From Thermaurantimonas sp046295455 (GTDB lineage: Bacteria; Bacteroidota; Bacteroidia; Flavobacteriales; Schleiferiaceae), in contig JBKBNI010000004.1 of the NCBI GenBank assembly GCA_046295455.1, positions 62,001-126,000 on the forward strand: a stretch of DNA of 64,000 nt. The letters are read 5' to 3'. The translations under genes were made by a program, and so were the position numbers. The notes beneath the pieces were generated by a model. It was not told the DNA's origin and made no database searches. It saw nothing but the letters and a program-made list of their open reading frames with translations. Every line of letters begins with the position of its first letter. The stretch's first letter is position 1. Positions 44,760-53,918 of the stretch are shown here, in pieces.

Positions 44760-46157
44760 TTACATGTGTAAGGCTCGCTTGCCTGTAGCATCCAATGCAG
44801 CTTCTTTTATGGCTTCTGCAAAGGTGGGATGGGCATGAGATATCCGCGCAAGGTCTTCTGCAGAGGCGCGAAATTCCATGGCTACCACTCCTTCTGCCAC
44901 CAAATCTGCTGCGCGTGCTCCGATTACATGGAATCCGAGAATTTCATCGGTTTCGGCATGGACCAGGATCTTTACCAGACCATCTACATCACCGCTGGCA
45001 CGTGCGCGACCAAGTGCCCGCATCGGAAAGGAACCGCTCTTGTAGGGTATTTTAGCTTCTTTGAGTTCTTCTTCCGAACGCCCTACACTTGCTACTTCAG
45101 GCCAGGTATAGACCACGTTTGGTATGAGGTTGTAATCGATATGAGGTTTTTGGCCGGCGATGTGTTCGGCCACGAAGACTCCCTCTTCTTCGGCTTTGTG
45201 AGCAAGCATGGCACCACGTACTACGTCGCCGATGGCATAAATTCCGGGCACAGATGTTTCAAGATGATCATTCACCGGAATGCGCCCTTTTTCATCCAGG
45301 CTGATACCCGCTGCCTCCAGATTAAGTCCATCGGTGTATGGCCTCCGACCGATGCTCACAAGGCAATAGTCGCCCGTAAGAGTGATGTTCTTGCCGTCCG
45401 GAGCAGTAGCCGTGACGGTGACTTCATCTCCATTTCTTTCTACATCAGTGACCTTGTGTGAGAAATAAAATTCCATGCCCTGCTTTTTGAGCACTTTATA
45501 CAGTTCTTTGCTCAGGGTGGTATCAAATGCAGGAATGATACGGTCAAGGTATTCCACTACGCTTACTTTAGCTCCTAACCTCTTGTATACTGAGCCAAGT
45601 TCGACGCCGATTACACCACCTCCAATGACAATGAGATGCTTCGGTACTTCCTGCAACTCCAATGCTTCGGTACTGGTGATGATGCGTTCCTTATCTATCT
45701 TAATGAATGGCAAGGTGGCAGGCTTGCTTCCGGTAGCAATGATGATATGTTTAGCGGAGAGTTTTTCCTCTTTATCACCAGACACCTTTATGGTGTGCGC
45801 ATCCACAAAGGAGCCAACCCCATGATAGACATCGATCTTGTTTTTTTTCATCAGAAAGCGGATACCATCCACAGTCTGTGATACAACTTTGCGCTTGCGC
45901 TCGATCATCTGAGGCATATTTACTTTTGGTATGTCGATCTCAATGCCGTGGGTTTTGAAATTTTCAAGAGCATTGTGATAGTGCTCAGAGGAGTCGAGAA
46001 GCGCCTTGGAGGGAATGCATCCTACATTCAGGCATGTTCCTCCCAGACTGTTGTATTTTTCGATAAGAGCGGTTTTGAAGCCCAGTTGAGCGGCTCTGAT
46101 AGCACATACATATCCGCCTGGACCGGAGCCTATGATGATGATATCATATGAATTCAT
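44760..46157 (-). CDS. lpdA: Dihydrolipoyl dehydrogenase (E3)
   Basis: A 465-residue flavoprotein that reoxidises lipoyl groups of 2-oxoacid dehydrogenases with NAD+. FAD site GSGPGGY (10-16), redox disulfide C42/C47 in GGTCLNVGCIPSK, NAD site GGGVIGVELGSV (about 180-191), and the C-terminal catalytic His-Glu in HAHPTFAEA. It probably serves the fused E1 in this window as well as other complexes. The pRiA4b ORF-3-like gene is 22 bases upstream, so the two may be co-transcribed. Confidence 0.95.
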   Translation of the reverse strand: MNSYDIIIIGSGPGGYVCAIRAAQLGFKTALIEKYNSLGGTCLNVGCIPSKALLDSSEHYHNALENFKTHGIEIDIPKVNMPQMIERKRKVVSQTVDGIRFLMKKNKIDVYHGVGSFVDAHTIKVSGDKEEKLSAKHIIIATGSKPATLPFIKIDKERIITSTEALELQEVPKHLIVIGGGVIGVELGSVYKRLGAKVSVVEYLDRIIPAFDTTLSKELYKVLKKQGMEFYFSHKVTDVERNGDEVTVTATAPDGKNITLTGDYCLVSIGRRPYTDGLNLEAAGISLDEKGRIPVNDHLETSVPGIYAIGDVVRGAMLAHKAEEEGVFVAEHIAGQKPHIDYNLIPNVVYTWPEVASVGRSEEELKEAKIPYKSGSFPMRALGRARASGDVDGLVKILVHAETDEILGFHVIGARAADLVAEGVVAMEFRASAEDLARISHAHPTFAEAIKEAALDATGKRALHM

Positions 46158-46179
46158 GTGTGATAAGAGTTAAAACGGA

Positions 46180-46725
46180 TTAATATTCAGTTGGATCTAT
46201 CTCATGGTACCCTTCTCCAAAGTCTTCATCGTCGAAAAACGCATCCTCTTCATCATCGAATAAGAAATCTTCATCCGCGACAGGGGCTTTACGATGAGGA
46301 TCAGCAGATTCATCGTTAAAAAAGCGGGCTGGCGCCTCTGGCGGCAAGATGCCGATGCCATGAATCAAGCCGGTGGGCAGGGCGCGACCTTGAGATTTTT
46401 TCTCCACATAAAACGTCCACATGTTGAGAAAATCATACACGTAGAGCAATCGTTGATTATTGGTAAAATAGGCGCCCACAGTGATTTCATTCATGGGCAA
46501 GGGAGCATTCTCTCCATCGCCAAGAGCCATGAGCGGAATCTCGTCGAGTTGTTCCCATTTTTCATTAGTCCGGTAGAAAGAGGCGAGTTCACCGGGTTGA
46601 AGACCAAAGCTCTGCACGATGAGGTGGTGTAGATCTTCGAGGGTTTTGGTTGACTCTATACCTATTTCCCTGATTACATTGGATTTATCGTCGTCTAAAG
46701 TGACTAAAAAGGTAAAATTTTCCAT
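46180..46725 (-). CDS. pRiA4b ORF-3-like protein
   Basis: A 181-residue protein beginning MENFTFLVTLDDD. It is related to the plasmid pRiA4b ORF-3/'IS1096 passenger TnpR' family, which is usually not a transposon resolvase despite its name. The family features are the LHHLIVQSFGL segment and the YVYDFLNMWTFYVE strand (about 92-105). The C-terminal ~45 residues are highly acidic (EDFLFDDEEDAFFDDEDFGE). The open frame extends eight codons upstream, but an exact -7 box (46747-46754) reaches into that stretch, so the later Met is used. No transposase or inverted repeats are nearby. Function is unknown. Confidence 0.7.
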   Translation of the reverse strand: MENFTFLVTLDDDKSNVIREIGIESTKTLEDLHHLIVQSFGLQPGELASFYRTNEKWEQLDEIPLMALGDGENAPLPMNEITVGAYFTNNQRLLYVYDFLNMWTFYVEKKSQGRALPTGLIHGIGILPPEAPARFFNDESADPHRKAPVADEDFLFDDEEDAFFDDEDFGEGYHEIDPTEY

Positions 46726-46746
46726 TGCAGAAGGCCAATTGCCCGA

Positions 46747-46754
46747 CAAAGGTA
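46747..46754 (-). promoter_or_regulatory. -7 element TACCTTTG before the pRiA4b ORF-3-like gene
   Basis: Exact TAnnTTTG match on the minus strand, 21 bases before the chosen ATG. It covers the longest possible start and so supports the shorter protein. It may also drive lpdA. Confidence 0.5.
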
Positions 46755-46771
46755 GTCTATATAGCTGAAGC

Positions 46772-48955
46772 CTATTGTTTATAATATCTCAATCTGAGAC
46801 TGCTGAGTACCACACTTACACTACTGAGTGCCATAGCAGCTCCCGCCCAGTGGGGTTGTAGCAGTATACCAAAGGCCGGAAAAAACAAACCCGCGGATAT
46901 TGGAATGGCAATTATGTTGTAAATAAATGCCCAAAATAAATTTTGATAGATGACGGACCGCACTCTTCTCGCAAAACGAAGAATCTTCGGAATCAGCAGG
47001 GGGGAATCATTTTTTATCACTATCTGAGCCGATTCTATGGCTAAGTGGGCGCCACTACCCATAGCTATACCAAGGTCGGCAGCGGCCAGAGCAGCGCCGT
47101 CGTTGATGCCATCGCCGACCATTGCTACACGCTCACCTTTTTCTTTGGTCTTGTGTATGATTTCGAGCTTTTGCTCAGGACTGCATTGACTGTAGTAACT
47201 GGTAATTCCCACCAGCATTGAAACGGACCTGACAGCCGTATCTGAATCTCCAGAGAGTACCGAGGTTGTAATTCCTAACTTACTTAACTCTTCAATAGCC
47301 TCCCGTGATCCGGGACGCAGAGAATCATTAAATACGATCGTCGCCAACCTTTCACGAGCTGTAAACAGATAAAAACAGGTGCTGAAGGCTTCCGATTCTG
47401 TGGGAGCTCCGGACTGTCCGATGACTTCCTTCAGCCATTGGCTGCTACCAAGATAATATTTTATTCCTTCATATACTGCCTCTACACCTCTGCCGGGCAG
47501 GTAAGTCCATTCTTGCAAGGGAAGGATCTCAGTATTTTGACCGATGTGTTGGATTACGGCCTTAGCCAGGGGATGATTCGAGCGCGACTCCATGTTTACC
47601 ATCAGCGCTTTTAAAAAATCGCTGGAATTTTCCGTATGAAAAACTATTTTTTCGATAGAAGGACTTCCGGTGGTCAGGGTACCGGTTTTGTCGAGAAACA
47701 GATGTGTGACCCGTGAAGCAGTTTCAAGGGTTTCAGCATTTTTTATCAGTACTCCCCAGTTCGCGGCTGTCCCTACAGCATTGACCACTGCGGTGGGAGT
47801 GGCCAGCCCAAGAGCACACGGACAAGCTACTACAAGCACAGCCAGAGAGGTTGTGAGCGCTATGGATAGGTGATCCGATCCGCCGAAGAACCACCAGAAT
47901 AAAAAAGTAAGAACCGAAATGCCAAGAACAATCGGCACAAAAACAGCCGAAATCCGGTCGGCAAGTCTCTGAACTGAAGGCTTCGACGAGCGTGCCGCTT
48001 CCACAAGAGAGATGATCTTAGAAAAGCGGGATTCGGCTCCGGTCTGTGTAGCCCTGTAGTGCAGCAGACCATCTGTATTCACACTGCCGGCATAGACGAT
48101 GTCGCCTGTTTTTTTTGTGACAGGCAGTGACTCGCCGGTCAGTATACTCTCGTCGATCCAGGCCTCTCCCTCCACGACCACCCCATCTACCGCAATGCGG
48201 TCCCCCATTCGTGCAAGGAGGAGCTCACCCGTCTGAATAAGGTGTACGGGGACTTCTTCCAGGGAGTCACCTCTCATGCGCAGCGCCACTTCAGGCAGGC
48301 CTGAGGTCAATGTATCAAGAAAATCGGTGGCCCGAAGTCGTGAGCGCTCTTCGAGATATTTGCCGAAGAGAACGAATGCAATGACCATAGCCGCCGGCTC
48401 ATAGTAGGTATGGTGGCCAAATACATGGGCAAAATTCTCCGGCATAAAGGTGATGAGCGTACTCAAAAGATAGGCTGTGCCGGTACTAAGTGCCACGAGT
48501 GTATCCATACCCGACTGGCGATTCAGGGTCATCTTCCAGGCATTGACAAAAAATCTGCGCCCAAACCACATGACTGCAGACGTGATTAGCCAGAGTACAA
48601 TGTTTGCCCACGGCTTATGCATCCAAAGCATTGCAATGGCCATTACCGGGGCAGAGAGTGCCAGACTTGCCAAAGCCCGCAGCCTGAGTGTCTGATAGGC
48701 CTGCCATTCAGCCTGGCGGTGCCTACGTCGGTCATATTCGCTCGTGTCAATATCATATCCAATCGTTTTGACTGCTCTGCGCAACTGTTCGGCGCTGGTG
48801 GTGCCTTCATCAAATTCTATCACTGCGCAGCCACTTGCATACGAGACTGTGGCTGAGCGCACGCCAGGCTGATTTTGGAGTTGTTTTTCTACGGTTGCAG
48901 CACAGGCTGCACAGGACATATCATATACCGGAAAGGTGTTTTTTACTGTTTTCAT
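46772..48955 (-). CDS. copA: P1B-type copper-transporting ATPase
   Basis: A 727-residue Cu+ export pump. One heavy-metal domain (about 5-70) has MSCAAC with C15 and C18. Membrane helices follow. The CPC metal site in VVACPCALGLATPTA is at about residue 380. The phosphorylation loop is DKTGTLTTG and the ATP-binding histidine is in SNHPLAKA. The last helices contain YN and MALSSVSVVLSSLRL, the Cu+-type (P1B-1) signature. It moves Cu+ out of the cytoplasm using ATP. An unidentified reading frame lies 22 bases upstream in the same direction; no CopZ or CsoR-type gene is recognised nearby. Confidence 0.92.
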   Translation of the reverse strand: MKTVKNTFPVYDMSCAACAATVEKQLQNQPGVRSATVSYASGCAVIEFDEGTTSAEQLRRAVKTIGYDIDTSEYDRRRHRQAEWQAYQTLRLRALASLALSAPVMAIAMLWMHKPWANIVLWLITSAVMWFGRRFFVNAWKMTLNRQSGMDTLVALSTGTAYLLSTLITFMPENFAHVFGHHTYYEPAAMVIAFVLFGKYLEERSRLRATDFLDTLTSGLPEVALRMRGDSLEEVPVHLIQTGELLLARMGDRIAVDGVVVEGEAWIDESILTGESLPVTKKTGDIVYAGSVNTDGLLHYRATQTGAESRFSKIISLVEAARSSKPSVQRLADRISAVFVPIVLGISVLTFLFWWFFGGSDHLSIALTTSLAVLVVACPCALGLATPTAVVNAVGTAANWGVLIKNAETLETASRVTHLFLDKTGTLTTGSPSIEKIVFHTENSSDFLKALMVNMESRSNHPLAKAVIQHIGQNTEILPLQEWTYLPGRGVEAVYEGIKYYLGSSQWLKEVIGQSGAPTESEAFSTCFYLFTARERLATIVFNDSLRPGSREAIEELSKLGITTSVLSGDSDTAVRSVSMLVGITSYYSQCSPEQKLEIIHKTKEKGERVAMVGDGINDGAALAAADLGIAMGSGAHLAIESAQIVIKNDSPLLIPKILRFARRVRSVIYQNLFWAFIYNIIAIPISAGLFFPAFGILLQPHWAGAAMALSSVSVVLSSLRLRYYKQ

Positions 48956-48977
48956 TGTTTCAGGCCGCCTTTTTTGA

Positions 48978-49682
48978 TTATAATTTGTTTAAATAATTAA
49001 GTTTTTGTGAATACAGAACATCTCTCCCTATTCGGGACGGTACATACTTCCAATGATTGATTGAGCATATAAAATAATTAAAAATAGCCTCAATACATAG
49101 ATTGGCTTTTAAAGTCAAAATGAAATTCAAAAAAGTAGCGATATCCTCTGCTATTGCTTGCAGACAGATCGCTCCCTTTCTGATGTCATTTTTCGCATTC
49201 ATGGAGTCCCGATGCCGGGTAACACCGGTCTTTTCGAGCATGCAACTATTGGTAGTATACATCTTACCGATGATACCAGAGGACTCTTCTCTAATTAAGT
49301 GACTTTCTGTAGTCCGGCGGAGCACATCTTTGGAACAAGTTAAATGCCTTTCAATATCGCGAGCCGACAGGTTTGTAAGCCAAGCGTTTAATTCATTCTG
49401 GTATCTGAGCCATTCTCTTTTGGGAATGAGTGGAGCTCTGCATGGTGATTGACTCAGCTCAATGCGGTCTGCACCTATTGGATTGATTATCTCCCGCTCC
49501 GGGATAAGGAAAAGGCAATGTTGATATAGGGCCTGTTTTGAGGGCTGGTGGTTTTTCTCAACCCATGACAAATAGGTGCCAGGTGCCTCACAGTTGGCCG
49601 AGGCAAACTGCCGGAGTTGTACCCCTTTGGTATCAAAAATTTCCCAATCACGGTCATTAGATACGTAATTTTCTTCACACAC
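48978..49682 (-). CDS. Orphan open frame upstream of copA, possibly degenerate
   Basis: A 234-codon frame that I do not recognise. The segment EWLRYQNELNAWLTNLSARDIERHL (about 90-114) could be a helix-turn-helix region. The C-terminal ~90 residues are hydrophobic and cysteine-rich without clear domain structure. It lies 22 bases before copA on the same strand, which would suit a regulator or copper chaperone, but no CxxC metal motif, MerR, CsoR or AraC signature was found. It may be a decayed gene. The upstream 430 bases hold two inverted repeats that could be its operators. Confidence 0.4.
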   Translation of the reverse strand: MCEENYVSNDRDWEIFDTKGVQLRQFASANCEAPGTYLSWVEKNHQPSKQALYQHCLFLIPEREIINPIGADRIELSQSPCRAPLIPKREWLRYQNELNAWLTNLSARDIERHLTCSKDVLRRTTESHLIREESSGIIGKMYTTNSCMLEKTGVTRHRDSMNAKNDIRKGAICLQAIAEDIATFLNFILTLKANLCIEAIFNYFICSINHWKYVPSRIGRDVLYSQKLNYLNKL

Positions 49683-50116
49683 GGGAATGAGAATAGATAT
49701 TTAATGTTTTTACCAACTTCCTACCAAAGGTATTTTACTGTCGTAAATGGCTTTACGGCCTAAGTCACAAAGGATGATTTTCATCACCTTCTTTAGTTGC
49801 GTCTGGAGCGAAATCGGATTCGGTGTCGGGTAGGGAAGGAGTTGATTTAGCGGTTGGATCAAGGCATCACCTTACCAGGGGTCTTGGAATAGTGCATTGA
49901 TGTGTCGAGGAAATTCTTAAAAAAACGAATGAATTTCTTTAGCCCTTACCGAATTTTTCTTTAAAAATAAAAAAAGGAAAAGTACCAATCCAAAATATTC
50001 ACAACCTGATCATCGAAATCATTTATCCGAAATAGGGTGCATGATCCAAAAGAAAATCTGCTGTCAATCGCCGTTGTATAGCCGCAAGAGATTCGTCAAA
50101 CCTGCCCAAATCAAGG
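49683..50116. promoter_or_regulatory. Non-coding region with two inverted repeats
   Basis: No reading frame is convincing here. Two dyads stand out: GTCGTAAA-TGGC-TTTACGGC (49740-49759, 8-bp arms with one T-G wobble) and GATGA-TTT-TCATC (49773-49785, perfect 5-bp arms). They lie about 55-105 bases before the start of the orphan frame and copA, so they may be operator sites or an RNA hairpin. Their function is inference. Confidence 0.35.
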
Positions 50117-51460
50117 TCAACCCTTGTATCTAAACCATTTTAGAAGATCTGAAAAGGTGTATTTTTTGCCATACATGAGAATACCTACCCGGTAAATTCG
50201 ACCGGCGACCCACGTAGCCACAATAAAAAATAGTATCAGAATCAGCATGGAGAGTGCGGTTTCCCACCACGGAATGCCAAATGGAATCCTTGCCATCATA
50301 ATGACGGGGGAGGTCAGAGGTATGTAGGAAAGTGCAGCCGCCAACGTGCTTTCTGGATTATCGATGATAGAGGACATGGCCAGGATGGAGATGATCAACG
50401 GTATGCTGATCGGAAGGACAAGCTGCTGAGAGTCGGTTTCATTGTCTACTGTAGAACCCACAATGGCGAAGAGTGCTCCATAAGCCAGATAGCCAAAGAG
50501 AAAGTAGAAGACAAAGAGGGATAGCACGAGCGGAAAATTGATTGTCTGTATTGCATTGATGATTTCGATGGAGCGATCTATATCCAGGGGTACGGCGCTG
50601 CCTTCTGCTTTCAATTGCTCTTGCTGGGCAGCAAGTACACGAGCAGCCTCAAATTTTTCGCGGAATAAAACCTGAGAGGCTAAGCTATAAACAGCTGCGC
50701 TAAGGACCACCCAAATGGCAAATTGCAACAAACCTGTGAGAGCTATACCCAAAATTTTTCCCATCATAAGCTGAAATGGCTTTACTGAGGTGATGATGAT
50801 CTCGACAATGCGGTTTGATTTTTCTTCGATGATTCCGCGCATCACCATGCTGCCGTACAAAAAGATAAACAAATAGATGAGCAGGCTCCCGATGAAAGCG
50901 AGCACAAACTTGAGCTCAGTGGCTGATTGTTTTTCTGCTTTGTCAGCATCTTCGAGGTAGAAGGTTCGAAGTCTGACGTTGGTTTCGGATTGTTTTACCA
51001 CAGCGGGATCTACGCCCAGGAGTTTAAGTTTTTCTTCCTGGATTTTTGACTTTATTAGAGATTCCACATAGGATTGCACTTTGAGAGAGATGTCTCCCTG
51101 GCTATACATCGCGATACCTGCAGCCATGAAGTCCGGATCCCATGTCTCGCCAGTAGGGATGTAGAGAAGAGCATAGAATTGCGGGTTTTCTTTCAAGTAA
51201 TCTTTGGCCTGCCGGAGGTCGTATTTGGATGGATCCAAATAAGCAAAACCAATGTCTCCGCTCCCCTGGTGGAAGTCGAGCAAAGTAGCTCTGTCATGTA
51301 CAAGGATGACGCGTTTTTCCAATTGTACGGTAGAGAGAATGGCAGGCGCCGTAATGAGCGCCCCAAATAGAAACGGACCTAAAAGAGTAATGATCAGAAA
51401 TGAGCGCTTACGCACCCTATGGAGGAATTCACGCCGAATGATCAGCCAGATTTTGTTCAT
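50117..51460 (-). CDS. ABC-2 type transporter permease, NatB-like
   Basis: A 447-residue membrane protein: one N-terminal helix (MNKIWLIIRREFLHRVRKRSFLIITLLGPF), a large extracytoplasmic domain (about 50-180), then five or six helices to the C-terminus, including GSMVMRGIIEEKSNRIVEIIITS, the ABC-2 NatB signature. With the ATPase encoded next to it, it forms an exporter of unknown substrate (the NatAB family exports Na+). Its start overlaps the ATPase stop by four bases. Confidence 0.85.
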   Translation of the reverse strand: MNKIWLIIRREFLHRVRKRSFLIITLLGPFLFGALITAPAILSTVQLEKRVILVHDRATLLDFHQGSGDIGFAYLDPSKYDLRQAKDYLKENPQFYALLYIPTGETWDPDFMAAGIAMYSQGDISLKVQSYVESLIKSKIQEEKLKLLGVDPAVVKQSETNVRLRTFYLEDADKAEKQSATELKFVLAFIGSLLIYLFIFLYGSMVMRGIIEEKSNRIVEIIITSVKPFQLMMGKILGIALTGLLQFAIWVVLSAAVYSLASQVLFREKFEAARVLAAQQEQLKAEGSAVPLDIDRSIEIINAIQTINFPLVLSLFVFYFLFGYLAYGALFAIVGSTVDNETDSQQLVLPISIPLIISILAMSSIIDNPESTLAAALSYIPLTSPVIMMARIPFGIPWWETALSMLILILFFIVATWVAGRIYRVGILMYGKKYTFSDLLKWFRYKG

Positions 51461-52389
51461 GATGTGTGGGCATTTTTAGCTACGTCAATAAATATATCCT
51501 TCATGGTGGGAAGCAATTCGCGCACCGATATGATGGAAGCCGATGACGGAGATCCCGTAAGCCACTGAAGCAAAGGATTTATGCCTTGAGTCTGCCGGTC
51601 GTGTACGATAATGTGGGTATGTGACGGAGTGGTCTTATGGCGGATGAGCGGGTAGTCTTCCGGTAGATTCAATGAATGTATATCAATGGGTGATAGCACA
51701 ATTTCCCATTGGTGCCGGGCATATTGACGTTTGATGTAATGAAGGGGACCATTGAGCACCAAGCGCGATTGATCGATCATGGCGATATCCTGACAGAGTT
51801 CTTCGACGGTATCCATCCTGTGGGTTGAGAAGATAATGGTGGTGCCCTGCCGGTGAAGTTGGAGGAGTTCATCTCGAATGATCCCTTCGTTGACCGGATC
51901 AAATCCCGAAAAGGGCTCGTCAAGAATTAGCAGATCAGGGTGATGGAGCACTGTAATGGCAAACTGAACTTTCTGTGCCATCCCTTTGGAGAGATCTTCG
52001 ACCTTCTTGTCCCACCAGGCGAGCATATCAAGACGACCAAACCAATAGCGCAGGGCATTTTTTGCATCATTGCCTTTCAATCCCTTCAGACCAGCAAGGT
52101 ATAGAGCCTGTTCGCCTACTTTCATCGTGCGGTACAGACCCCTCTCTTCGGGGAGGTAGCCAATTCTCTTTTGGTGGTCAGGACGGAGTGATTCGCCATC
52201 AAAATAAAGCTCGCCCGTATCGGGTTTAATTATTTGATTAATGATACGAATCAAGGTAGTTTTTCCGGCGCCATTAGGACCAAGCAGGCCAAAGATGCTG
52301 CCTTTTTCTACTTGTATTGATAGGTCGGACAATGCCTGGTGATTTCCATATTTTTTGCTGATATGCCGGGTTTCAAGAAGTTTGGTCAT
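51457..52389 (-). CDS. ABC transporter ATP-binding protein, NatA-like
   Basis: A 310-residue ATPase from the chosen ATG (MTKLLETRHISKKYG). Walker A GPNGAGKTT (about 38-46), signature LSKGMAQKVQ (about 135-144), Walker B LLILDEPFSGFD (about 154-165), and the switch histidine in IIFSTHRMD. The C-terminal ~90 residues are the NatA-type extension. The frame remains open for about 80 codons upstream without an ATG where the ABC fold would begin; that part is described separately. It pairs with the permease. Confidence 0.88.
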   Translation of the reverse strand: MTKLLETRHISKKYGNHQALSDLSIQVEKGSIFGLLGPNGAGKTTLIRIINQIIKPDTGELYFDGESLRPDHQKRIGYLPEERGLYRTMKVGEQALYLAGLKGLKGNDAKNALRYWFGRLDMLAWWDKKVEDLSKGMAQKVQFAITVLHHPDLLILDEPFSGFDPVNEGIIRDELLQLHRQGTTIIFSTHRMDTVEELCQDIAMIDQSRLVLNGPLHYIKRQYARHQWEIVLSPIDIHSLNLPEDYPLIRHKTTPSHTHIIVHDRQTQGINPLLQWLTGSPSSASIISVRELLPTMKDIFIDVAKNAHTS

Positions 52390-52590
52390 TTGGTGTGAAA
52401 GGAGAATATGTTCAGGATTATCTAATACAATCTCTCTGTAGTAATGACGGCTATTGTCTATGACTACTTCGCCTACAAAAGTACTGTCGGAAGGGCGTTC
52501 GGCTACTACCGATACCCGGAGGCATTTCATAAGAGTAAAGTACCAATGCATCACTTCAGAAATCTCTTTTTCGCCAATATCTCTCAGCAC
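52390..52590 (-). other. Open frame in phase with the ABC ATPase, status unclear
   Basis: Minus-strand codons upstream of the ATPase ATG stay open for about 80 codons back to a TAG near 52644; a GTG at 52590 could serve as a start. The deduced peptide (for example LRDIGEKEISEVMHWYF, VVIDNSRHYYREIV) looks protein-like but matches nothing I recognise. It could be an N-terminal extension, a separate fused domain or the remnant of a gene. Confidence 0.3.
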
Positions 52591-53593
52591 GATCCGTATC
52601 TTCCAATTTGTACCACCAAAAAATTCTGAAATTCTCTACTGATAAAAACGGGTTATGACAGATGTGAAAAAGATCGGTCTGGCCAAGGACTTTGATGAGT
52701 CTGAGCTGATGAAAGTGTCCACTAAAAGTTATTTGCTTCCTCTGAAGGATTGGAAATGGTGAAAATAATAAAAAAATACCTTGTTCCTACTTTAAAAAGA
52801 AATCAATTGGTGAATCGAAGATTTCCGAATTCCGGCCAAAAATTAAAATATTTAATTAATAATCAGAAAAGTGGCTAGAACCGACTCCATTTTACCGTGA
52901 ATCTAAATTGTTCATAAATCGCGAGAATCTATTTATAATTTTCTTTGATTTTATCTGCACAACTAGTAGTGCAAATCAGAAGTGTGACTTTTGTACAGAA
53001 TTAGTCATTAATGGACTTTTCATTCAAGGGGAGTAACCTCAAAAAGATAATATTTTACAAAATTCAAATTTATGTCGTATAAAAAATGAATCTTACTTAA
53101 CGTTAAGAGCGATAGGAATAATCGGGCAGATGAGTCTGTTTGTTGTCTCCAGGTAAAAATGATTTTAAAATCAATTGGGTTAGGTCGCGATTGACGTTAC
53201 TTCTCTTTAATTTTCTGAGTTATATTTAGTTTATCCGGACATTCCTGTGACAAAAAAAATAAATAATTACTTGTGATGACTGACCTCAGCTCAGGATATT
53301 TAAAAAATTCTAAAGGCTTATCTAAAGAAAAACCTATAATTTGATATCTGGTATTTTATTCTGACTTGTAAGGAATTCAATTGAAATTTAAATGTATAAA
53401 TACACGAGGGGTAAACAAAATACCGAAAACATAGGTATAATGATAAATCAATTTTTTTTCGAATTAAGTTTGAGTTCTGTCGATGAAAGCAGGTAATTTT
53501 ATGCCTCTTAAGTTTTATATACGTTCTTGTATCAATGTTTAAAGGCAATGTATTTACCTGACTTGTAAAAGAAGACAAGAATTTTTTGTGATG
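52591..53593. other. AT-rich, mostly non-coding kilobase
   Basis: Apart from a 35-codon plus-strand frame (52655-52762, MTDVKKIGLAKDF...) that looks like a fragment, no gene is supported. Two dyads are visible: an imperfect GCAC-ACTAGT-GTGC dyad at 52962-52977 and a perfect CTTAACGTTAAG palindrome at 53096-53107. No known RNA was recognised. Confidence 0.45.
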
Positions 53594-53628
53594 AAAAAAG
53601 CCGTACTTGGAATAAGAACGGCTTTTTT
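53594..53628. terminator. Bidirectional terminator
   Basis: Stem GCCGT/ACGGC (53600-53604 with 53618-53622) flanked by A6 on the left and T6 on the right, so it can act on both strands. It lies 20 bases after the stop of the minus-strand 78-residue gene. Confidence 0.8.
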
Positions 53629-53647
53629 CAAAATTAAAGCTTTTAAT

Positions 53648-53884
53648 TTAGGCTTTGATTACTTTGTAACCTAATTTCTCTACTTCTGCAATCTTTTCCT
53701 GAGCGATGGCATCGTAGCGAGCTTGGATTTCTTCCTCAATATTTACTTTTAAAGCTTCGAGTTGTTCGAGGTCAAACTTTGAAAGAAATTGAGCTGCAAA
53801 TACACTTTTAAGTCCACCCCTGTTGCTGAAGTTGGCCTTAAGATAATTGGCTACAGTTTTTGGAGTTAATTTTTCTGCTTCCAT
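53648..53884 (-). CDS. Small helical protein of unknown function
   Basis: A 78-residue, mostly helical protein. The N-terminal half (LTPKTVANYLKANF) and the acidic helix LEQLEALKVNIEEEIQARYDAI suggest a short coiled coil. No signal peptide, membrane helix or cysteine is present. It has its own -7 box and terminator, which supports it as a real single-gene transcript in an otherwise empty region. I do not recognise the family. Confidence 0.7.
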   Translation of the reverse strand: MEAEKLTPKTVANYLKANFSNRGGLKSVFAAQFLSKFDLEQLEALKVNIEEEIQARYDAIAQEKIAEVEKLGYKVIKA

Positions 53885-53910
53885 TTTTGTTTAAATTTCT
53901 GTTAACACGA

Positions 53911-53918
53911 CAAAAATA
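53911..53918 (-). promoter_or_regulatory. -7 element TATTTTTG of the 78-residue gene
   Basis: Exact TAnnTTTG match 27 bases before the ATG on the minus strand. The region is AT-rich, so a chance match is possible; no -33 TTG. Confidence 0.4.

Noticed and set aside
46180..46725. Transposon resolvase (TnpR) function for the pRiA4b ORF-3-like gene
   Set aside because: No resolvase catalytic motif or transposon context; the name of the family is historical.
53318..53578. An 86-codon minus-strand frame
   Set aside because: Lies in AT-rich sequence, with low-complexity Phe/Lys/Tyr composition and no start context; not supported as a gene.
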